Source of the DNA: Flavobacteriaceae bacterium | GTDB taxonomy: Bacteria; Bacteroidota; Bacteroidia; Flavobacteriales; Flavobacteriaceae | Reading direction: 5' to 3' | Assembly: GCA_947377425.1 (NCBI GenBank) | Contig: CANCFZ010000032.1 | Span: forward strand, 1 to 15,036 | DNA: 15,036 nt | Shown here: positions 6,847-12,911 of the stretch, piece after piece | Layout: the number at the start of each line of letters is the position of its first letter | Numbering within the stretch: the stretch's first letter is position 1 | Translations under genes and position numbers: made by a program | The notes under the pieces: model-generated | What the model was told of the DNA's origin: nothing | The model's database searches: none | Seen by the model: the letters and a program-made list of their open reading frames with translations, nothing else

Positions 6847-6879
6847 AACTTCGAGCCTTAGAGGCTTAGTGGCAAAAAA
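6847..6879 (+). repeat. Hairpin-containing repeat-like element directly before a start codon
   Basis: A GC-richer stretch with the dyad AGCCT-TAG-AGGCT, followed by TAGTGGCAAAAAAA, runs right up to the ATG at 6880. From memory, similar strings of the type CTTAGnGnCTTTGTGGCAAAA occur many times in Flavobacterium genomes, so this may be a copy of a dispersed repeat. It occupies the whole ribosome-binding region of the next gene. Confidence 0.35.
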
Positions 6880-7074
6880 ATGAAAAAACGACACCAACAA
6901 AAATTTATTATCGTTTCAATGATACTGCTAATAGGATTGAATCTTCCTATAGCCTTGCTATTTGATTCAGCTCAAAACTTTTTGGGTTTTCCTGTAATTT
7001 ATATTTATATCTTTTCATTGTGGATGTTTTCGGTGTTGGCTTCTTTTTTAATTGTAAAACGATACAATGAATAG
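6880..7074 (+). CDS. Small two-helix membrane protein coupled to the sensor kinase
   Basis: A 64-residue protein with a basic N-terminus (KKRHQQK), two hydrophobic helices (about 9-28 and 37-58) and a basic end (VKRYNE). The second helix is preceded by LGFPVIYIYIF. This layout recalls the small DUF485/DUF4212 subunits that accompany sodium:solute symporters, although I see no signature strong enough to assign it. Its last codons overlap the kinase start by 8 bp (shared sequence ATGAATAG), so translation of the two is probably coupled. The partner has an SSS symporter domain, so this may be its small subunit. It is the first gene of the sensor unit. Confidence 0.7.
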   Translation: MKKRHQQKFIIVSMILLIGLNLPIALLFDSAQNFLGFPVIYIYIFSLWMFSVLASFLIVKRYNE

Positions 7075-9763
7075 TATAGCACTTTTAGTGATTCTTTCCA
7101 TCTATTTGGCTGTACTTTTCTTCATTGCTCATTGGGCTGAGAAAAAAGGAAACAGTAAGTGGACAAATAATCCGTATATCTATACTTTATCATTAGCGGT
7201 GTATTGCACAGCCTGGACGTATTATGGAAGTATTGGAGTTGCGGCTAATAGTGGGTTGAGTTATTTGCCAATTTATTTAGGACCCGTAATTATTGCACCT
7301 GCGTGGATAATGATTTTGAAAAAGATCATCCGAATTTCTCGTGTAAATAAAATATCCAGTATAGCCGATTTTATATCTCTTCGCTATGGAAATAGTCGTT
7401 TTCTTGGTGCTATTGTAACCATTATTTGTCTTACAGGAATTATTCCGTATATCGCTTTGCAACTTAAAGCCATTGCTGAAACCTTTCATATAGTTACTAA
7501 AACACAAACAAGTTCACTGATTTTTAATGATACCACAACTTATGTTGCTATTGCCTTAGCATTATTTGCATCCTATTACGGAACCCGATATGTTGATGCT
7601 TCCGAAAAGCGCAAAGGAATTGTGACTGCCGTTGCTATGGAAAGTGTTTTGAAATTGGTTTTCTTTGTTATCATTGGGGTTTATGTCACCTTTTTTGTCT
7701 TTGATGGTTTTGATGATATTTATCAAAAAGCTTCTTTATTAGAACATTTTAAAGAAAAAAATACTATTGGTGGTTTACCTCAAGCTATCAACTGGTTCTT
7801 GCTTTGTATCTTATCGATGTTTGCCATTTTCTTATTACCAAGACAGTTTCAAGTTTCTGTAATTGAGAATAATCGTGAGAATCATATTAACACAGCAGTT
7901 TGGTTGTTTCCGTTGTATTTGCTAATTTTTAATTTGTTTGTTTATCCCATTGCTTGGGGCGGAAATATATTATTTGCTGGACATGCAGTTAACTCGGATG
8001 CTTATTCGTTATTAATTCCGCAGTTTTTCAATAATAAAACATTAACGGTTATTGTATTTCTTGGTGGATTTTCTGCGGCAATTTCTATGATTGTAGTTTC
8101 TTCTATCGGATTGTCTACTATGTTGACCAATAACATCTTAATCCCTTACAACTTAATTGGAAAGTTAAAAGGAAATGAACAAACCATCAGTAGTAGAAAA
8201 ATCTTAAATACTCGAAAAATAAGTATCTTTTCTTTAATTATATTATCCTATTTCATTTACCGTTTCTTTGGATTAAATTATACGTTGGTTTCTATCGGAT
8301 TAGTAGCTTTTGTAATTATATCACAATTAGCACCAGCTTTTTTTGGGGCATTATTTTGGAGACGTGGTTCCAGGTTAGGTGCTATTTATGGAATTATCAT
8401 CGGATTTATAATTTGCATTTATACTTTGTTAATTCCCTATACAATCGGATTAACTAATAGCAACAATACCTTTATTTCAGAAGGGTTTATGGGATTTCAT
8501 TTATTAAAACCATTTCAATTGTTTGGTTTAGATTATTTGCAGCCCATTCCGCATGCGCTATTTTGGAGTTTATTGTTTAATGCAGTGACATATTTCTCGG
8601 TATCGGTTAGTTTTAAAGGCAATTACCGCGAACGCAACTATGCCGAAATGTTTGTAGATATTAATAAATACATTACCAATCACGAGAATGCATTTATTTG
8701 GAAAGGAACAGCTTATAGAAATGATATTGAAAAAGTCTTGATTCGTTTTCTTGGTGTTGAACGAACCAAACGCGCAATGAATATCTTTAACGTAAAATAC
8801 AATGTCGATATAAATCAGGAGTTGGCAGATGCACGATTAATCAAATTTTCTGAAAACTTATTAACTGGACATATCGGAACAGCATCGGCACGAATTTTAA
8901 TTGCAAGTGTGGTTAAAGAAGAAAAAATTAGTTTGCCAGAAGTTTTAAAAATATTAGAAGAATCAAAAGAAAATATCATTATCAATAAAAAGCTAACAGA
9001 AACTTCTAACGAATTAAAAGAAATCACAGCAAAACTTCAGAACGCAAACGAATCGTTGATGGTAAAAGACAAACAAAAAGACGATTTCTTAGATACGGTT
9101 ACCCACGAGCTTCGTACACCAATTACGGCAATTCGTGCAGCTAGTGAGATTCTTCATGATGATGATGAAATTCCAGACGAATTAAAAAAACAGTTTTTGC
9201 AAAACATCATATCCGAATCCGATAGATTGAATAGACTTATCGATAAAATTTTAGATTTAGAAAAATTTGAAACAGGAAAACAAACCATTCATCCGTTCAA
9301 ACATAATTTAGTTACCACTATTGAAAAGTCAATTGAACCATTGCAACAACTAATTAGAAATAAAAAAATTGCCATACACATAGAAAGCAAAGATAAGGTA
9401 AACGCCTATTATGATGAAGATAGAATTGTGCAAGTAATAACCAATTTACTTTCCAATGCAATTAAATTTTGTCCAGAAAATGAGGGTTTGATAACTATTC
9501 AAATAACTGCTAAAGAAGATTATATTCAAACTGCTGTTCAAGACAATGGTAAAGGAATTAATCCGAATGACTTTGAAGCTATTTTTGAAAAATTCTATCA
9601 ATCAACCAATCAAAATATTAAAAAACCTTTTGGAAGTGGCTTAGGATTGGCTATTTGCAAACAAATTATAGAACATCACAAAGGAAAAATTTGGTCAGAA
9701 AATAGTTTGAAAGGTGCGTGTATTTTGTTTACTTTGCCAAAGAATAAGAATGTTGAAAATTGA
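7067..9763 (+). CDS. SSS symporter-STAC-histidine kinase (CbrA/CrbS-like sensor)
   Basis: An 898-residue hybrid of transporter and sensor. Residues 1 to about 490 form a sodium:solute symporter-type bundle, with the characteristic YTLSLAVYCTAWTYYGSIG near residue 40 and a GP-containing helix after it. Residues about 545-625 match the STAC linker (SENLLTGHIGTASARILIA near 595). A coiled coil (about 625-672) leads to the HisKA domain, with phospho-acceptor His680 in THELRTP. The ATPase domain has the N box NLLSNAIKF (catalytic Asn797), the D box DNGKGI (Asp826) and the G2 box GSGLGLA (856-862), so all kinase motifs are intact. No PAS domain is seen. In Proteobacteria CbrA (histidine) and CrbS/MxtR (acetate metabolism) share this architecture. 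The nearby acs genes favour acetate-type sensing here. It overlaps the preceding small gene; the response regulator starts 6 bp downstream. Confidence 0.92.
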   Translation: MNSIALLVILSIYLAVLFFIAHWAEKKGNSKWTNNPYIYTLSLAVYCTAWTYYGSIGVAANSGLSYLPIYLGPVIIAPAWIMILKKIIRISRVNKISSIADFISLRYGNSRFLGAIVTIICLTGIIPYIALQLKAIAETFHIVTKTQTSSLIFNDTTTYVAIALALFASYYGTRYVDASEKRKGIVTAVAMESVLKLVFFVIIGVYVTFFVFDGFDDIYQKASLLEHFKEKNTIGGLPQAINWFLLCILSMFAIFLLPRQFQVSVIENNRENHINTAVWLFPLYLLIFNLFVYPIAWGGNILFAGHAVNSDAYSLLIPQFFNNKTLTVIVFLGGFSAAISMIVVSSIGLSTMLTNNILIPYNLIGKLKGNEQTISSRKILNTRKISIFSLIILSYFIYRFFGLNYTLVSIGLVAFVIISQLAPAFFGALFWRRGSRLGAIYGIIIGFIICIYTLLIPYTIGLTNSNNTFISEGFMGFHLLKPFQLFGLDYLQPIPHALFWSLLFNAVTYFSVSVSFKGNYRERNYAEMFVDINKYITNHENAFIWKGTAYRNDIEKVLIRFLGVERTKRAMNIFNVKYNVDINQELADARLIKFSENLLTGHIGTASARILIASVVKEEKISLPEVLKILEESKENIIINKKLTETSNELKEITAKLQNANESLMVKDKQKDDFLDTVTHELRTPITAIRAASEILHDDDEIPDELKKQFLQNIISESDRLNRLIDKILDLEKFETGKQTIHPFKHNLVTTIEKSIEPLQQLIRNKKIAIHIESKDKVNAYYDEDRIVQVITNLLSNAIKFCPENEGLITIQITAKEDYIQTAVQDNGKGINPNDFEAIFEKFYQSTNQNIKKPFGSGLGLAICKQIIEHHKGKIWSENSLKGACILFTLPKNKNVEN

Positions 9764-9769
9764 TAAGAC

Positions 9770-10132
9770 ATGAAAAAGATTTTGATAGTTGATGATGAAC
9801 CAAACATTGTAATGGCATTAGAATATACTTTTAAAAAGAATAACTATGAAGTCTTTATAGCTCGTGACGGGCAAGAAGCATTGGATATTGTTAAAACTAA
9901 TTTTCCAGATGTAATTATTTTGGATGTTATGATGCCAATGGTTGATGGATATGCTACATTGGAACAAATTAGAAAAGACGACAATTTAAAACATACAAAG
10001 GTCATTTTCCTTTCGGCTAAAAATAAAGAAAGTGATATTGAAAAAGGAATGTCACTTGGAGCTGATGCTTATTTAACAAAACCATTTTCAATTAAAAAAG
10101 TAGTTGATAAAGTGATGGAGTTACTTTCGTAA
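9770..10132 (+). CDS. Single-domain response regulator (receiver only)
   Basis: A 120-residue CheY-like receiver and nothing else. Key residues are all present: acidic pair Asp8/Asp9, phospho-acceptor Asp52 (in ILDVMMP), Ser82 in the switch position and Lys104 (TKPF). It starts 6 bp after the kinase stop, so it is certainly the cognate partner of the SSS kinase. In contrast to CrbR/ErdR/CbrB it has no LuxR or other DNA-binding output, so it must act through protein contacts, pass phosphate onward, or act as a phosphate sink. The GNAT gene follows after 13 bp. Confidence 0.92.
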   Translation: MKKILIVDDEPNIVMALEYTFKKNNYEVFIARDGQEALDIVKTNFPDVIILDVMMPMVDGYATLEQIRKDDNLKHTKVIFLSAKNKESDIEKGMSLGADAYLTKPFSIKKVVDKVMELLS

Positions 10133-10145
10133 AAAAAAATTAGTT

Positions 10146-10670
10146 ATGAATACTATTGAAGTTTACAAAATAGGATTGAATGAAATTTCACAACTACAAG
10201 AAATAGGAAGGCAAACATTTTATGAAACCTTTGCAGAAAGCAATTCGGAAGAAAATATGCAAAATTATTTAGCCGAAGGTTTTACAATTGAAAAACTAAC
10301 TTCTGAAATAAATAATCCTAACTCTGAATTTTATTTTGCAACATTTGAAAATCAAATCATTGGTTATTTAAAAATTAATTTTGGAGAAGCTCAAACCGAA
10401 CTCAAAGACAATAAAACGTTAGAAATAGAACGAATTTATGTTGTAAAAGATTTTCACGGAAAAAGTATCGGACAATTACTTTATGATAAAGCAATTGAAA
10501 TAGCAAATCAGAAAAAAGTAGATTATGTTTGGCTAGGAGTTTGGGAAGAAAATCCAAGAGCAATACGTTTTTATATAAAAAATGGATTTGTAGAATTTGA
10601 CAAACACATTTTCAAACTCGGAAACGATGAACAAACGGATATCATGATGAAATTGAACCTAAATTATTAA
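10146..10670 (+). CDS. GNAT family N-acetyltransferase, PaiA-like
   Basis: A 174-residue acetyltransferase. The conserved acetyl-CoA-binding segment runs from about residue 92 to 117 (IERIYVVKDFHGKSIGQLL), where the usual Q/R-x-x-G-x-G loop appears as H-G-K-S-I-G. After it come WLGVWEENPRAIRFYIKNGF (129-148) and the C-terminal DEQTDIMMKL (161-170), which resemble the PaiA group of polyamine acetyltransferases. The substrate is uncertain: a polyamine, or, given the two acyl-CoA synthetases that follow, a protein Lys such as the Acs active-site Lys; the latter is only a context-based idea. It lies 13 bp after the receiver gene, so it is probably in the sensor unit, and is followed by a terminator. 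Confidence 0.8.
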   Translation: MNTIEVYKIGLNEISQLQEIGRQTFYETFAESNSEENMQNYLAEGFTIEKLTSEINNPNSEFYFATFENQIIGYLKINFGEAQTELKDNKTLEIERIYVVKDFHGKSIGQLLYDKAIEIANQKKVDYVWLGVWEENPRAIRFYIKNGFVEFDKHIFKLGNDEQTDIMMKLNLNY

Positions 10671-10700
10671 GTCCAAAATCTAATACCTTAATGGTTTAAA

Positions 10701-10734
10701 AAAATTGCAGAATAGTACGTTCTGCATTTTTTTT
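10701..10734 (+). terminator. Rho-independent terminator after the GNAT gene
   Basis: The stem TGCAGAA/TTCTGCA (10706-10712 with 10720-10726) closes a 7-nt loop and is flanked by an A run before and a run of eight T after. It ends the sensor-kinase unit and separates it from the first acyl-CoA synthetase. A TTG codon inside this stem is an in-frame upstream start for that gene, which argues strongly against using it. Confidence 0.8.
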
Positions 10735-10780
10735 ATGAATACTCGAAAGCAATTTGGTATATACCTATTTAGCAAGAATA

Positions 10781-10813
10781 TTGTAACTCGTATTGATAAT
10801 TTATTTACATTTA
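10781..10813 (+). promoter_or_regulatory. Possible promoter of the PrpE-type synthetase gene
   Basis: TTG at 10781-10783 and TACATTTA at 10806-10813 are separated by 22 bp, within the spacing range of Bacteroidota promoters (TTG then TAnnTTTG). The second box has A for the final G. The start codon lies about 38 bp further on. AT-richness makes chance matches likely, so this is tentative. Confidence 0.35.
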
Positions 10814-10826
10814 CTTATGTAATTAA
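10801..10826. promoter_or_regulatory. Imperfect inverted repeat overlapping the synthetase promoter
   Basis: TTATTTACAT is followed by 6 bp and then ATGTAATTAA; the 10-bp arms pair at 9 of 10 positions. The dyad overlaps the putative -7 box at 10806-10813, where a repressor or activator site would be expected. No protein can be assigned to it; the InsA-like HTH protein is one candidate (inference). Confidence 0.35.
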
Positions 10827-10851
10827 AACAACCGCAAACCTATCAATACTA

Positions 10852-12750
10852 ATGAATTACCAAGAATTTTACAACCAAAGTTCGCAATCACCAGAAGCAT
10901 TTTGGAAACAACAAGCAGACCAAATAGAATGGTTTAAAAAGCCTTCAACTTTACTATCAAAAGATGAAAATGATTATCCACTTTGGTATAAAGATGGCGA
11001 ATTAAATATTTGCTATTTAGCTTTAGACAAACACATTCAAGACGGTTTTGGTAATCAAACGGCCATCATTTATGATTCACCAGTTACACAAACTGTAAAG
11101 AAATATACTTATAACGAAGTTAAGTCGGAAGTTGCAAAACTAGCAGGCGGAATGTTAGCGCTTGGATTAAAAAAAGGAGATACGGCTGTCATTTATATGC
11201 CAATGATTCCTCAAGCGGCTTTTGCAATGTTGGCTTGCGCACGAATAGGAGTGACGCATTCGGTAGTTTTTGGCGGTTTTGCGCCACATGAATTGGCAAT
11301 TAGAATTGACGATTGCAAACCAAGATTAATCATCACAGCTTCTTCAGGAATTGAAATAGATAGATTAATTGCCTACAAACCATTAGTTGATGAAGCAATA
11401 GAATTAGCTGAACATAAACCTAAAAAAGTAATTGTTTTTAATAGAAAATTAGGAGCAAGAATTCCGTTTAAAAAATACGATGTCGATTATGATGCACTAG
11501 TTTATGGTTCAGAAGAAACGCCTTGTGTTTCTGTAAATGCAACGCATCCATTGTATGTTTTATATACTTCTGGAACTACAGGAAAACCAAAAGGAATTGT
11601 AAGAGATACAGGCGGTTATGCTACGTCACTTAAATTTTCAATGCACTATATTTATGGCGCAAAACAAGATGAAGTTTTTTGGGCAGCATCCGATGTAGGT
11701 TGGGTTGTTGGACATAGTTTTATTGTTTACGGACCATTAATTAATAGAAATACAACCGTAATTTTTGAAGGAAAACCAATCCGAACTCCAAATGCAAGTA
11801 CGTTTTGGAGAGTGATTGCCGAACATAAAGTGAGCATCATGTTTACAGCTCCAACTGCCATTCGCGCCATCAAAAAAGAAGATCCAAACGGTGAATTTAT
11901 TAAACAATATGATTTATCTTGTTTGCGAACGCAATTCTTAGCTGGTGAACGTTGTGATGTAGCAACTTTAGATTGGTATCGTGAACATATTCCTGTTCCT
12001 GCAATTGACCATTGGTGGCAAACAGAATCGGGTTGGCCAATGATTTCCAACATGATGGGCGTGGAGTATTTACCAATAAAACCAGGTTCAGCAGGAAAAG
12101 CCGTTACAGGTTACGACATCAGAATTTTTGGAGAAAACGGACAAGAATTAGGACCAAATGAAGAAGGTTATGTGGTTATAAAATTACCATTGCCACCAGG
12201 AACAATGTTGAATTTATGGAATGACAACGAACGTTTCAAAGCAGGTTATTTGAATAAATTTCCAGGTTATTATTTTTCAGGCGATGGCGGATTTAAAGAC
12301 GATGATGATTATATTTTTATAACCGGTAGAGTAGATGATGTTATCAATGTAGCAGGTCACAGACTTTCAACTGCCGAAATGGAAGAAATTGTTTCGTCAC
12401 ATCATTCCGTAGCAGAATGTGCTGTAGTTGGAATTAATGACGATTTAAAAGGTCAAGTTCCATTAGCTTTGGTTGTAAATAAATCGGGCACAGCTATTGA
12501 GCATTTTCAATTGCAACATGAAGTTGTTCAGTTGGTTCGGGAACAAATTGGTGCTGTTGCTTCATTGCGTGATGTGGTTATTGTGCAACGATTACCTAAA
12601 ACACGTTCGGGTAAAATCCTTAGAAAATTATTAAGAAGCATCGCCGACGGCGAAGACTTCCAAATACCATCAACTATTGATGATGAAGCTATTATTGATG
12701 AGATTAAAGAAGAATTTGAGAAAGCAAAGATAGGTTTCTTTAGAAAATAG
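10852..12750 (+). CDS. Propionyl-CoA synthetase-type acyl-CoA synthetase (PrpE/ACSS3-like)
   Basis: A 632-residue AMP-forming acyl-CoA synthetase, cytosolic. The ATP-binding loop is YTSGTTGKPKG (238-248), the aromatic acyl-site motif is WWQTESGW (Trp389 as the pocket Trp), the hinge region is GRVDDVI, and the catalytic, acetylatable Lys588 lies in PKTRSGK. Segments such as ASDVGWVVGHSFIVYGPL, LAGERCD and AGHRLST are those of the PrpE/ACSS3 branch. Where acetyl-CoA synthetases have Val in SVGEP this protein has Ala364 (LAGER), a change known to widen the acyl pocket to propionate. I set the start at 10852 (MNYQEF): the longer frame begins at TTG within a terminator hairpin and would add 49 residues that the family lacks. 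The enzyme would make propionyl-CoA, or act as a second acetyl-CoA synthetase. Confidence 0.85.
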   Translation: MNYQEFYNQSSQSPEAFWKQQADQIEWFKKPSTLLSKDENDYPLWYKDGELNICYLALDKHIQDGFGNQTAIIYDSPVTQTVKKYTYNEVKSEVAKLAGGMLALGLKKGDTAVIYMPMIPQAAFAMLACARIGVTHSVVFGGFAPHELAIRIDDCKPRLIITASSGIEIDRLIAYKPLVDEAIELAEHKPKKVIVFNRKLGARIPFKKYDVDYDALVYGSEETPCVSVNATHPLYVLYTSGTTGKPKGIVRDTGGYATSLKFSMHYIYGAKQDEVFWAASDVGWVVGHSFIVYGPLINRNTTVIFEGKPIRTPNASTFWRVIAEHKVSIMFTAPTAIRAIKKEDPNGEFIKQYDLSCLRTQFLAGERCDVATLDWYREHIPVPAIDHWWQTESGWPMISNMMGVEYLPIKPGSAGKAVTGYDIRIFGENGQELGPNEEGYVVIKLPLPPGTMLNLWNDNERFKAGYLNKFPGYYFSGDGGFKDDDDYIFITGRVDDVINVAGHRLSTAEMEEIVSSHHSVAECAVVGINDDLKGQVPLALVVNKSGTAIEHFQLQHEVVQLVREQIGAVASLRDVVIVQRLPKTRSGKILRKLLRSIADGEDFQIPSTIDDEAIIDEIKEEFEKAKIGFFRK

Positions 12751-12826
12751 ACGAAAGATAATAGAGTATAGATTTTTATTTGATTCGTCTATTTTCTATT
12801 CTTTATGTTCTTTTTTTTAAAAGAAC
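12743..12826 (+). other. Two hairpins between the acyl-CoA synthetase genes
   Basis: A perfect 13-bp inverted repeat (12743-12755 with 12784-12796, 28-nt loop) begins within the last codons of the PrpE-type gene, and a second perfect 8-bp dyad follows (12807-12814 with 12819-12826, TTTT loop), with eight T in between. Together they could work as a terminator or attenuator before acs, or as mRNA processing/stabilising elements. The long loop and mixed tail make simple termination uncertain. Confidence 0.4.
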
Positions 12827-12872
12827 TATATCTAATTAGCAAGAAATTTCTTTTTCAAACAAATAGAATATT

Positions 12873-12880
12873 TATATTTA
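12873..12880 (+). promoter_or_regulatory. Possible -7 box of the acs promoter
   Basis: TATATTTA, followed by C, lies 31 bp before the acs start codon. It differs from TAnnTTTG only in the last base and has the same TAnATTTAC form as boxes at 10806 and 14945. A clear TTG element is missing (TTTTTC lies about 16 bp upstream). Confidence 0.3.
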
Positions 12881-12911
12881 CATCTGCAAACGAAAAAAAA
12901 CAAGAATAACA

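Noticed and set aside
10705..10851. An upstream TTG start that would lengthen the PrpE-type synthetase by 49 residues
   Set aside because: The codon lies within a terminator hairpin, the extra residues have no family match, and MNYQEF at 10852 gives the family-typical start.
11727..12053. Minus-strand open frame of about 108 codons inside the PrpE-type gene
   Set aside because: It mirrors a strongly conserved enzyme core; such antisense frames arise from codon bias.
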